64,000 nucleotides of DNA from Stutzerimonas stutzeri (lineage in GTDB: Bacteria; Pseudomonadota; Gammaproteobacteria; Pseudomonadales; Pseudomonadaceae). Of this stretch, positions 1 to 7,763 are shown piece by piece (position 1 is the stretch's first letter; each line of letters opens with the position of its first letter). The position numbers and the translations under genes are program-made. The notes under the pieces were generated by a model. The model was not told the origin of the DNA. It made no database searches and saw nothing but the letters and a program-made list of their open reading frames with translations. Location: the NCBI RefSeq assembly GCF_038561965.1, contig NZ_CP139348.1, positions 1,054,001 to 1,118,000 on the forward strand, read 5' to 3'.

Positions 1-446
1 TTCTCAACGACATCCATGCCATGGGCCTGGATGTGACCCAGGGTCTGATGCTGACTACCGGCTGGTACTGGGACATGAACGATGAAACCCGCGCCTGGGC
101 CAAGCGCTATTACGAACGCACCAAGCGCATGCCGGGCATGGTGCACGCCGGCATCTATTCAGCCACCACCCATTATCTGAACGCCGTGAAGGCCGCCGGC
201 ACCGACGAGACGGTCGCCGTGCGCGCGCAGATGGCCAAGACCCCGGTCAACGACATGTTCGCCAAGGACGGGCGTATTCGCGAGGACGGCCGCATGGTCC
301 ACGACATGTACCTGGTACAGGTCAAGACGCCGGCCGAATCCAGCGGCGAGTGGGACCTGTACAAGGTGGTCAGCACCATCCCTGGCGAGCAGGCCTACCG
401 GCCGATCGCCGAAACCCAATGCACCAAGCTGGTCGCCAAAGAGTAA
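1..446 (+). CDS. ABC transporter substrate-binding protein, branched-chain amino acid/urea type (C-terminal part)
   Basis: This is the C-terminal part of a periplasmic binding protein; the frame is open from base 3 and the start lies outside the window. The visible residues, with a DVTQGLMLTTGWYWD stretch and a later NAVKAAGTDE helix, resemble the C-terminal lobe of Leu/Ile/Val- or urea-type binding proteins (Peripla_BP_6 group). Two LivH/LivM-type permease genes follow directly, which fits one ABC operon. The protein would capture a ligand in the periplasm and deliver it to those permeases. The ligand cannot be read from this fragment: branched-chain amino acids, amides, urea or aromatic acids are all possible. 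Confidence 0.8.
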   Translation, partial: LNDIHAMGLDVTQGLMLTTGWYWDMNDETRAWAKRYYERTKRMPGMVHAGIYSATTHYLNAVKAAGTDETVAVRAQMAKTPVNDMFAKDGRIREDGRMVHDMYLVQVKTPAESSGEWDLYKVVSTIPGEQAYRPIAETQCTKLVAKE

Positions 447-464
447 TCGGCTAGGCCGCGCCAT

Positions 465-488
465 CACCCGGTCGGTAACGGCCGGGTG
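465..488 (+). other. Intercistronic stem-loop after the binding-protein gene
   Basis: CACCCGG at 465-471 pairs with CCGGGTG at 482-488, with no T-run after it. Hairpins between a binding-protein gene and its permeases commonly stabilise the upstream mRNA so that the binding protein is made in excess. That role is inferred here. Confidence 0.45.
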
Positions 489-515
489 CCACGGACTTCC
501 TTTGGGTGATGAACC

Positions 516-1403
516 ATGACTCTCCTATTCGGCGTACCCCTGAGCGTGCTGCTCGGGCAGCTGCTGCTCGGCCTGATCAACGGGGCGTTCTACGCACTGC
601 TGAGCCTGGGCCTGGCGATCATCTTCGGCCTGCTGCGCATCATCAACTTCGCCCATGGTGCGCAGTACATGCTCGGTGCCTTCGTGGCGTATCTGGCGCT
701 GAATTACCTGGGCGTGAGCTACTGGTTCGCGCTGGTGCTGGCGCCGTTGGTGGTGGGCTGCCTGGGCATGGCCATCGAGCGCGGGCTGCTGCGGCGCATC
801 GCCGGTGAGGATCACCTCTACGGATTGCTGCTGACCTTCGGCCTGGCGCTGATCGTCGAGGGCAGCTTCGTCAAGCTGTTCGGCGTATCCGGCTCGTCCT
901 ATCCGATGCCGGAGTTGCTGCGCGGCGGCTTCAACCTCGGCTTCATGTTCCTGCCAACCTACCGCGCCTGGGTGATCGTCGCCGCGTTGGTGGTGTGTCT
1001 GGCGACCTGGTACGTGATCGAGCGCACCCGCCTGGGTTCTTACCTGCGCGCCGGAACCGAGAACCCGAAATTGATGCAGGGCTTTGGCATCAACGTGCCG
1101 CTGCTGGTCACCCTGACCTACGGCTACGGCGTGGCGCTGGCAGCGTTCGCCGGTGTACTGGCGGCGCCCATCTACGCGGTTACGCCGGGCATGGGCTCGA
1201 ACCTGCTGATCGTGGTGTTCGCCGTGGTAGTGATCGGCGGCATGGGCTCGATACTCGGTGCAATCGTCACGGGTATCGCCATGGGCCTGATCGAGGGGCT
1301 GACCAAGGTGTTCTATCCAGAAGCGGCCAACACTGTGGTGTTCCTGGTCATGGTGGCGGTGCTGTTGATTCGTCCTGCGGGACTCTTTGGTAAGGAGGCA
1401 TGA
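516..1403 (+). CDS. Branched-chain amino acid-type ABC transporter permease (LivH-like)
   Basis: A 295-residue hydrophobic protein with about eight membrane-spanning stretches. The N-terminus (LINGAFYALLSLGLAIIFG followed by RIINFAHG) is the typical opening of LivH-family permeases. It forms one half of the inner-membrane channel of a HAAT-family importer. It starts 69 bases after the binding-protein gene, and its stop codon overlaps the first possible start of the next permease. The ATPase genes (livG/livF type) are not downstream, so they are probably upstream of the window or elsewhere. Substrate unknown. Confidence 0.9.
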   Translation: MTLLFGVPLSVLLGQLLLGLINGAFYALLSLGLAIIFGLLRIINFAHGAQYMLGAFVAYLALNYLGVSYWFALVLAPLVVGCLGMAIERGLLRRIAGEDHLYGLLLTFGLALIVEGSFVKLFGVSGSSYPMPELLRGGFNLGFMFLPTYRAWVIVAALVVCLATWYVIERTRLGSYLRAGTENPKLMQGFGINVPLLVTLTYGYGVALAAFAGVLAAPIYAVTPGMGSNLLIVVFAVVVIGGMGSILGAIVTGIAMGLIEGLTKVFYPEAANTVVFLVMVAVLLIRPAGLFGKEA

Positions 1404-1405
1404 GC

Positions 1406-2413
1406 ATGACGAATCCGGCAAACGTACAGGCTGCATCGATGCGGCAGGCCAGTGTGGTACGCGAGCGCAGGCATGCGGCAGCGCGGCGGCAGAAGATCTT
1501 CTACGCGGTGCTGCTGGTAATTGCGCTGTTGGCACCGTTGGCGGTCTATCCGGTGTTCCTGATGAAGCTGCTGTGCTTCGCCTTGTTCGCCTGCGCCTTC
1601 AACTTGCTGCTGGGCTACGCGGGATTGCTGTCCTTCGGCCATGCGGCGTTCTTCGCCACCGGCGGCTACATTACCGGCTATATGTTGAGCAGCTACAGCG
1701 GGCTCAGTACCGAGCTTGGCATCCTCGCCGGCACGCTGGCCTCGACGGTGCTCGGCGCGCTGTTCGGCATGTTGGCGATCCGGCGGCAGGGCATCTACTT
1801 CGCGATGATCACCCTGGCGTTGGCGCAGCTGGTGTTCTTCGTCTTCGTCCAGGCGCCGTTCACCGGTGGCGAGAATGGTCTGCAGGGCGTGCCACGCGGG
1901 CATCTGTTTGGCCTCGTCGACATGCAGAACAACATGGCCATGTACTACTTCGTGCTGGCGGTGTTCGTCCTCGGCTTCGCCATCATTCAGCGCACCATTC
2001 ACTCGCCCTACGGCCAGGTGCTCAAGGCCATCCGCGAGAACGAACCGCGCGCGGTGTCGCTCGGCTACAACGTCGATCGGCACAAACTGCTGGCGTTCGT
2101 GATCTCCGCGGCGCTTGCCGGGCTGGCCGGCGCGACCAAGACCGTGGTGTTCCAGCTGGCCTCGCTGACCGATGCGCACTGGCACATGTCCGGCGAGGTC
2201 ATCCTGATGACCCTGCTAGGTGGCGTTGGCACCATCCTCGGCCCCCTGGTTGGCGCCACCGTGGTGGTGACGCTGCAGAGCTCGCTGTCGAATGGCCCGC
2301 TGGGCGAGTGGGTGCACGTCATTCTCGGGGTGATCTTCGTGCTCTGCGTGCTGCTGTTCCGCTCCGGCATCGTCGGCTGGCTGGAACGGTTGGTGAAGCG
2401 CAACTTCAAGTAG
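1406..2413 (+). CDS. Branched-chain amino acid-type ABC transporter permease (LivM-like)
   Basis: The second permease of the importer, about 335 residues, with the LivM hallmark FNLLLGYAGLLSFGHAAFF near residues 60-80 and a GGVGTILGP motif near the C-terminus. Two in-frame ATGs are possible, at 1400 (overlapping the livH-like stop) and at 1406. The strong AAGGAGG at 1392-1398 has better spacing to 1406, so that start is preferred. It should pair with the preceding LivH-like protein in the inner membrane. No livG/livF genes follow. Confidence 0.88.
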   Translation: MTNPANVQAASMRQASVVRERRHAAARRQKIFYAVLLVIALLAPLAVYPVFLMKLLCFALFACAFNLLLGYAGLLSFGHAAFFATGGYITGYMLSSYSGLSTELGILAGTLASTVLGALFGMLAIRRQGIYFAMITLALAQLVFFVFVQAPFTGGENGLQGVPRGHLFGLVDMQNNMAMYYFVLAVFVLGFAIIQRTIHSPYGQVLKAIRENEPRAVSLGYNVDRHKLLAFVISAALAGLAGATKTVVFQLASLTDAHWHMSGEVILMTLLGGVGTILGPLVGATVVVTLQSSLSNGPLGEWVHVILGVIFVLCVLLFRSGIVGWLERLVKRNFK

Positions 2414-2518
2414 CGGGCTGATGCGGCATCGTCCGGATTGCGCCGGACGGTGCTTCGCCTTTCGAACCCGGCCGGCAGATGCGTGCCTAACCTGCACACA
2501 CCTCGTGAGGTAACCGTC

Positions 2519-2716
2519 ATGCCTGGTATCGAACCGCTTCAACCGTCGCAGCCCGTCTGGCCGTGGCGAGCTGATGAATCCCCGCTCAACGATCTTGACG
2601 ACGCCGAAAGCGACACCGAGCTGGATGGTCCGGATGAACTGCCGGAAGAAGTGCTCGAACAACTCGAAAAGGCTGCCCCTCCGCCTGATCCGATGCCTGA
2701 TCCTGGCCCGCTTTAA
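2519..2716 (+). CDS. Small acidic proline-rich hypothetical protein
   Basis: A 65-residue reading frame starting at ATG 2519, about ten bases after a GTGAGGT ribosome-binding site. The protein is rich in Asp/Glu in the middle (residues about 25-50) and in Pro at the end. It has no signal peptide or membrane segment and I do not recognise a family. It lies 105 bases after the permease gene, just before a strong terminator, so it could be the last gene of that transcript or a monocistronic gene. That it is coding rests on the start signal and the non-random composition only. Confidence 0.5.
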   Translation: MPGIEPLQPSQPVWPWRADESPLNDLDDAESDTELDGPDELPEEVLEQLEKAAPPPDPMPDPGPL

Positions 2717-2742
2717 CGGATGCATCCCCTTCGGCAGAAACG

Positions 2743-2770
2743 AAAAGGCCCCGACTCGTCGGGGCCTTTG
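2743..2770 (+). terminator. Bidirectional rho-independent terminator
   Basis: A near-perfect hairpin, AAGGCCCCGAC / GTCGGGGCCTT with a two-base apex TC, flanked by AAAA on the left and TTT on the right. It lies between convergent genes (small acidic protein on plus, iolR on minus), so it can end both transcripts. Confidence 0.85.
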
Positions 2771-2788
2771 CTTGCATGTAGAGACGCC

Positions 2789-3688
2789 TCAGCTGTCCAG
2801 GTCGGGCTGCTCCTGAATCTCGTCGACTGACAGCTCCAGGCGATAGGCGAGGGCGATGAACAGGGCCTGGCAGAGACACAGCGTGGCGCTGAGCGAGCGA
2901 AAGGCGAACGCGCTGCCCTCATTGACCATCAGCACCGCATTGGCGCGCTTGGCCAGGGGGGACAAGGGGCTGTCGGTGATGATCAGCGACTTGGCGCCTT
3001 TGTGCTGGGCGATGCGCACGCACTGCTGACTTTCCTTGCCGTAGGGGCTGAAGCTGATCGCAATGATCAGGTCATTGGCGCGCACGCTGCGCATTTGCTC
3101 GCGGTAGCTACCGCCGAGGCCGGAGACCAGATGGATGCGTTTATTGGTGTGCTGCAGGTTGTAGACCAGGTAATCGGCGACCGCAAATGAGCGGCGCACC
3201 CCAACCACATAGATGTTGTCCGCGTTTACCAGCAAGTCCACGGCGGCCTCGAAGGCTTCGTCATCGAGCTCGTTGCCTAGCCGTTCCAGTCCTGAAAGCG
3301 TTGCGTCGACACATTCGCGGGCCAGGTCCGCGCCGGATGCCTTGTGCGATTTATTGGCGATCAGCTTGCGAATGCGCTGCTGGTAATTCTGGACGGGCGT
3401 CGCCTTGAGTGTGTAGGCGTCGCGAAACAGCGCCTGCATCTCACTGAAGCCGGAAAAGCCGAAGCGCTGACAGAAACGCACGATGGCCGAGGGGTGCACC
3501 TCGCACTGCGTGGCGATGTCGCTGATCCGATCGACCATGACCCGGTCGGTCTGCTCACTGATGTAGCTGGCAACCCGTTTCAGCTGCCGCGGCAGGCTTT
3601 CGAAGTCGTCGGTGATGCGCTGCAACAGCGTGTCGACGCTGGCGGGCGCCTGCGCCGACTCGGCAGGCACGGATTCGATGTCGGACAT
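2789..3688 (-). CDS. iolR: RpiR/MurR-family transcriptional regulator, probable inositol repressor IolR
   Basis: 299 residues from ATG 3688, chosen because GGAGGGGAAG lies just upstream; an in-frame ATG at 3769 has no such signal. The N-terminal third is an RpiR helix-turn-helix (SYISEQTDRVMVDRISDIA, then HPSAIVRFCQRFGFSGF). The C-terminal half is a SIS sugar-phosphate-binding domain (DNIYVVGVRRSFAVADY, then FSPYGKESQQCVRIA). RpiR-type IolR proteins in other Proteobacteria repress iol genes and respond to a pathway intermediate. Divergent position next to iolC strongly supports that role. The shared intergenic region carries an operator-like inverted repeat at 3787-3800. The inducer is not determined by sequence. 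Confidence 0.85.
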   Translation of the reverse strand: MSDIESVPAESAQAPASVDTLLQRITDDFESLPRQLKRVASYISEQTDRVMVDRISDIATQCEVHPSAIVRFCQRFGFSGFSEMQALFRDAYTLKATPVQNYQQRIRKLIANKSHKASGADLARECVDATLSGLERLGNELDDEAFEAAVDLLVNADNIYVVGVRRSFAVADYLVYNLQHTNKRIHLVSGLGGSYREQMRSVRANDLIIAISFSPYGKESQQCVRIAQHKGAKSLIITDSPLSPLAKRANAVLMVNEGSAFAFRSLSATLCLCQALFIALAYRLELSVDEIQEQPDLDS

Positions 3689-3786
3689 GCGGCGTCTTCC
3701 CCTCCATTTTTCGACCAGCCTACGCGATCCGGTGCCGAAAGCGGAAGTCACTCGACCGCGGATCGGCAAGCGAGTCGCGCATTAAT

Positions 3787-3800
3787 AGAATCAAAATTCC
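3787..3800. promoter_or_regulatory. Operator-like inverted repeat between iolR and iolC
   Basis: AGAA-N6-TTCC (AGAATCAAAATTCC), one mismatch from the GGAA-N6-TTCC repeat described for RpiR-type IolR of Caulobacter. It lies in the 226-base divergent iolR-iolC region within an AT-rich stretch (about 3781-3835). Probable autoregulatory and iolC operator; inferred from sequence only. Confidence 0.5.
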
Positions 3801-3914
3801 ACTAAAAATAAATATAGAAAAAAAGTTGATAAAGCAGAATCCGAGCAGTAGGCTCCACTCATCCCGATCGCCACCGTGCGATGAACGCAGGCCATAAGAA
3901 CAACAGGAGCCGCC

Positions 3915-5858
3915 ATGGGCGACATAACCTTCGCAAGTGACCGCCAGCTGGATCTGATTTGTCTCGGGCGCCTCGGCGTCGATCTCTATGCCCAGCAGGT
4001 CGGGGCGCGCCTCGAGGACGTCAGCAGCTTCGCTAAATACCTCGGCGGTTCGTCCGCAAATATCGCCTTCGGTTCCGCGCGGCTTGGCCTTAAATCGGCG
4101 ATGCTGACGCGTGTCGGTGACGACCACATGGGGCGCTTCTTGGTCGAATCGCTCAAGCGAGAAGGCTGCGATACCAGTGGCATCAAGGTGGACCCGCAAC
4201 GGTTGACCGCAATGGTTTTGCTCGGCATCAAGGATCGCGACACGTTCCCGTTGGTTTTCTACCGCGAGAACTGCGCCGACATGGCCCTGCGTGAAGAAGA
4301 TATCGATGAAGTCTTCATCGCCTCCAGCAAGGCGCTGCTGATCACCGGCACGCACTTCTCCACTGAGAGCGTCTACAAGGCCAGCAGTCGCGCACTGGAT
4401 TTCGCCGCGAAGCATGGCGTGCAGCGCGTGCTTGATATTGACTACCGCCCGGTGCTCTGGGGGCTGACCGGCAAGGCCGACGGCGAAACGCGCTTTATCG
4501 CCAGCGCCGAAGTGACCGCTCACGTGCAAGGAATTCTGCCGCGCTTCGACCTGATCGTCGGCACTGAGGAAGAGTTCCTTATCGCCGGCGGATCCGATGA
4601 CCTGCTCACCGCGCTGCGCAATGTGCGCGGCGTCACTGACGCAGCCCTGGTGGTCAAGCTTGGCGCGCTGGGTTGCACGGTTATTCGCGGTGCGATTCCT
4701 GAGCGTCTGGAAGACGGCGAGATTCATCGCGGCATTCGCGTCGAAGTACTCAACGTGCTGGGCGCGGGCGATGCCTTCATGTCGGGCTTCCTGCGCGGCT
4801 GGTTGACCGGCGCCGACGATGCGCGCTGCTGCCAGCTGGCCAACGCCTGTGGCGGGCTGGTGGTGTCTCGCCACGCTTGTGCCCCGGCAATGCCGACCAT
4901 GGCCGAGCTGGACTACCTGTTCAGCCGCCCCGAGCCCTTGGCGCGCCCGGATCAGGACGTCGAGTTGAACCGCCTGCACCGCGTCAGTGTGGCGCGCAAA
5001 CCGTGGAACCAGCTGTTCGTTTTCGCCTTCGACCACCGCAGCCAGTTCGCCGATCTGGCGCAGCAGGCGGGCGTCGATTCCCGTGATGTTCCACGCCTCA
5101 AGCAACTGTTCGTACAGGCCATCGAGCGGGTCGAGACTGACTTGGTGCGGCAGGGGGTGGCCTGCAATGTTGGCCTGCTGGCTGATGATCGCTTCGGCCA
5201 GGACGCACTGAATGCCGCCACCGGTCGCGGTTGGTGGGTGGCGCGCCCGGTGGAGCTGCAGTTCTCCAGACCGCTCGCCTTCGAGCATGGTCGTTCGATT
5301 GGCACCCAGCTGGTCAGCTGGCCCCGTGAGCAGATCGTCAAATGCCTGGTGCAGTACCACCCGGACGACGAACCGCTGCTGCGCCTGGAACAGGAGGCGC
5401 AGATCCGCGCGCTGTACGAAGCGACTCAAGTGAGCGGCCACGAGCTGCTGCTGGAAATCATTCCGCCGAAGAATCTGCCTGGCGAGCACCCGGACGTGCT
5501 GCCGCGTGCGCTCAAGCGCCTGTACAACCTCGGCATCTACCCCGACTGGTGGAAGATCGAGGCGCAGCCCGCGTCGGTCTGGCGCCAGCTCGACGAACTC
5601 ATCCAGGCGCGCGATCCCTATTGCCGCGGCGTCGTGGTGCTTGGCCTCAACGCGCCGGTGGATGAACTCGCCGAAGGCTTCCGCCAGGCCGGGGACAGCG
5701 TTGTATGCCGTGGTTTCGCGGTGGGCCGCACAATCTTCCAGGAGCCGAGCCGCGCCTGGCTCGCTGGTGAACTTGAAGACGAAGCGCTGATTGGCCGCGT
5801 GCAAGCCACCTTCGAACGGTTGATCGGCGCTTGGCGCGAGGCCCGCCCGCGCTCCTGA
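3915..5858 (+). CDS. iolC: Bifunctional 5-dehydro-2-deoxygluconokinase / DUF2090 aldolase-type protein IolC
   Basis: 647 residues, about twice the size of a Bacillus IolC. Residues 1-330 are a PfkB-type kinase: RLGVDLYAQQ near the N-terminus, GGSSANIAFG, and the C-terminal signature LGAGDAFMSGF with the catalytic Asp near residue 286. Residues about 335-640 form a DUF2090 domain. In this fusion the domain is thought to supply the aldolase step otherwise made by IolJ, splitting 2-deoxy-5-keto-gluconate 6-phosphate to DHAP and malonate semialdehyde. No separate iolJ is present, which supports that reading. It is the first gene of the iol operon, with AGGAG six bases before the ATG. Confidence 0.93.
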   Translation: MGDITFASDRQLDLICLGRLGVDLYAQQVGARLEDVSSFAKYLGGSSANIAFGSARLGLKSAMLTRVGDDHMGRFLVESLKREGCDTSGIKVDPQRLTAMVLLGIKDRDTFPLVFYRENCADMALREEDIDEVFIASSKALLITGTHFSTESVYKASSRALDFAAKHGVQRVLDIDYRPVLWGLTGKADGETRFIASAEVTAHVQGILPRFDLIVGTEEEFLIAGGSDDLLTALRNVRGVTDAALVVKLGALGCTVIRGAIPERLEDGEIHRGIRVEVLNVLGAGDAFMSGFLRGWLTGADDARCCQLANACGGLVVSRHACAPAMPTMAELDYLFSRPEPLARPDQDVELNRLHRVSVARKPWNQLFVFAFDHRSQFADLAQQAGVDSRDVPRLKQLFVQAIERVETDLVRQGVACNVGLLADDRFGQDALNAATGRGWWVARPVELQFSRPLAFEHGRSIGTQLVSWPREQIVKCLVQYHPDDEPLLRLEQEAQIRALYEATQVSGHELLLEIIPPKNLPGEHPDVLPRALKRLYNLGIYPDWWKIEAQPASVWRQLDELIQARDPYCRGVVVLGLNAPVDELAEGFRQAGDSVVCRGFAVGRTIFQEPSRAWLAGELEDEALIGRVQATFERLIGAWREARPRS

Positions 5859-5906
5859 ACGCAGCGACACATGAACCCGCCCGAACAAGAACAAGCAGGT
5901 GCGTAG

Positions 5907-6821
5907 ATGAACAATTCACCCATCCGGATAGGTATCAACCCGATTTCCTGGAGCAACGACGACTTGCCATCGCTCGGTGGCGAGACACCGCTGTCGACCG
6001 CTCTGAGCGAAGGCAAGGCGATTGGTTACGAAGGCTTCGAGCTCAACGGCAAATTCCCCAAGACGCCTGAAGGCGTTCATCAGGTGCTCGCCGAACATGA
6101 CCTGGCGCTGGTTTCCGGCTGGTATTCCAGCGGCCTTGCGCATCGCAGCGCCGAGGACGAAATCGAAGCCATCGCCAGCCATTGCCGGCTGCTGGCCCAC
6201 AACGGTGCCACGGTAATGGTGTACGGCGAGGTGGCCGGCTCCATTCAGGGCAAACGCGTGCCGTTGCTCGAGCGTCCACGCTTCCACAGTCAGGCGCAGT
6301 GGCAGGCGTACGGCGACAAGCTCACTCGCGTTGCGGCGTTTACCCAATCGCAAGGCGTGCGGCTGGCGTACCACCACCACATGGGCGCCTACGTCGAAAC
6401 GCCGGATGACATCGACCAGCTGATGGCAGTGACCGGAGACGAAGTCGGTCTGCTGTTCGATTCCGGCCACTGTTTCATGGGTGGTGGCGATCCGCTGGCC
6501 TTGCTCGATCGGCACATCGAGCGCATCTGCCATGTGCACTTCAAGGATGTTCGCCAAGCAGTCGTGCAACTGGCGCGCAACAACCAGTGGAGCTTTCCGG
6601 ACTGCATCGTCAATGGTGCCTTCACCGTGCCCGGTGACGGCGACCTCGACTTCGCGCCGATGCTCGATCGCCTCTACCAGGCTGATTATCGCGGCTGGAT
6701 CGTCGTCGAGGCCGAGCAGGACCCCGCCGTCGCGCCAAGCTACGCCTATGCCAAGAAAGGCTTCGACACCCTGCGCGAGCTTGTCGCGATGACCGAAGCT
6801 CGCTACCGCGCCACAGCCTGA
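5907..6821 (+). CDS. iolE: Myo-inosose-2 dehydratase IolE
   Basis: 304 residues with the xylose-isomerase-like TIM-barrel fold typical of IolE. The start RIGINPISWSNDDLP, the GYEGFELNGKFP segment and the DSGHCFMGGGDP metal-site region (near residue 187) are characteristic. The enzyme dehydrates 2-keto-myo-inositol to 3D-trihydroxycyclohexane-1,2-dione in the cytoplasm. It is 48 bases after iolC and 11 bases before iolB, consistent with one operon. Length matches the family. Confidence 0.95.
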   Translation: MNNSPIRIGINPISWSNDDLPSLGGETPLSTALSEGKAIGYEGFELNGKFPKTPEGVHQVLAEHDLALVSGWYSSGLAHRSAEDEIEAIASHCRLLAHNGATVMVYGEVAGSIQGKRVPLLERPRFHSQAQWQAYGDKLTRVAAFTQSQGVRLAYHHHMGAYVETPDDIDQLMAVTGDEVGLLFDSGHCFMGGGDPLALLDRHIERICHVHFKDVRQAVVQLARNNQWSFPDCIVNGAFTVPGDGDLDFAPMLDRLYQADYRGWIVVEAEQDPAVAPSYAYAKKGFDTLRELVAMTEARYRATA

Positions 6822-6832
6822 AAGGAGGCCCC

Positions 6833-7639
6833 ATGAATCTGCTCGTCAAAGGCCAGAAAGACCGCACGCTGGTCGAGGTGCCGGAAAAGGCGCTGGAGTA
6901 CGTCGGCTTCGCCGCCTACCAACTGGCCGACGGTGACACCCTGCCGGTGGCCGGCCTGGACCGTGAGGCCTGCATCGTATTACTCAGCGGGCATGCCAGC
7001 ATCCAGGGCAGCCATTCGCAGCATGGCGCGTTCAACTGGTCGCAGATCGGCGATCGGCAAAGTGTGTTCGACGATAAGTCGCCCTTCGCCGCCTATCTGC
7101 CGCCCCATACGGAAGCGCAGGTGACCGCCCATGGCACTGCGGAAATCGCCGTCTGCATGGCACCCGGTGCAACCGGCGATACGCTGCCGCCGCGGCTGAT
7201 CGAACCGGCTTCCATGAAGCGCTCGATGCGCGGCAAGGAGGCCAACACCCGCTACGTTTGCGACATCCTGCCAGACACCGAGGCTGCCCATTCCCTGCTG
7301 GTGGTGGAAGTGATCACCCCGTCCGGGCACTCGTCGAGCTACCCGCCGCACAAGCACGACACCGATGACCTGCCGGCGCAGAGCTTTCTCGAGGAGAGCT
7401 ACTACCACCGCATCGACCCCGCACAGGGCTTCGTCTTCCAGCGTGTCTACACCGACGACCGCAGCATCGATCAGGCGCTGGCGGTGGAGAACAACGATGT
7501 GGTGCTGGTGCCGCGCGGCTATCACCCGGTGTGCGTGCCATACGGCTACCGCTCGTATTACCTCAACGTGATGGCCGGGCCGAAGCGGGTGTGGAAATTC
7601 CACAACGATCCGGCGCACGAATGGATGTTGCAAGGTTGA
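6833..7639 (+). CDS. iolB: 5-deoxy-glucuronate isomerase IolB
   Basis: 268 residues, the usual IolB length, with two cupin-like halves. The conserved PSGHSSSYPPHKHDTD segment (near residues 164-179) supplies the metal-binding histidines. It isomerises 5-deoxy-glucuronate to 5-dehydro-2-deoxygluconate, the substrate of IolC. AAAGGAGG precedes the ATG. It lies between iolE and the MFS transporter, with a 124-base gap before the latter. Confidence 0.95.
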   Translation: MNLLVKGQKDRTLVEVPEKALEYVGFAAYQLADGDTLPVAGLDREACIVLLSGHASIQGSHSQHGAFNWSQIGDRQSVFDDKSPFAAYLPPHTEAQVTAHGTAEIAVCMAPGATGDTLPPRLIEPASMKRSMRGKEANTRYVCDILPDTEAAHSLLVVEVITPSGHSSSYPPHKHDTDDLPAQSFLEESYYHRIDPAQGFVFQRVYTDDRSIDQALAVENNDVVLVPRGYHPVCVPYGYRSYYLNVMAGPKRVWKFHNDPAHEWMLQG

Positions 7640-7763
7640 ACAGTGCAACACCGCAAGAGACCTGAAGGACAGTGACCGGCTCAGGAGCGAGCCATCTGTA
7701 CAGAAGCTTCAGTAGTAGCTGACGTCTGGAACCCAATAACAAAAGCCAGAGAAGCGAAACGAT

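Noticed and set aside
3720..5894. Very long open frame antisense to iolC (724 codons)
   Set aside because: It mirrors the iolC coding frame in high-GC DNA, has no ribosome-binding site or recognisable domain, and its composition (Ala, Gln, His, Arg) is that of an antisense shadow.
7640..7763. Search for a third IolR operator before the MFS transporter
   Set aside because: No GGAA-N6-TTCC or close variant is present. The gene is probably expressed from the iolC promoter.
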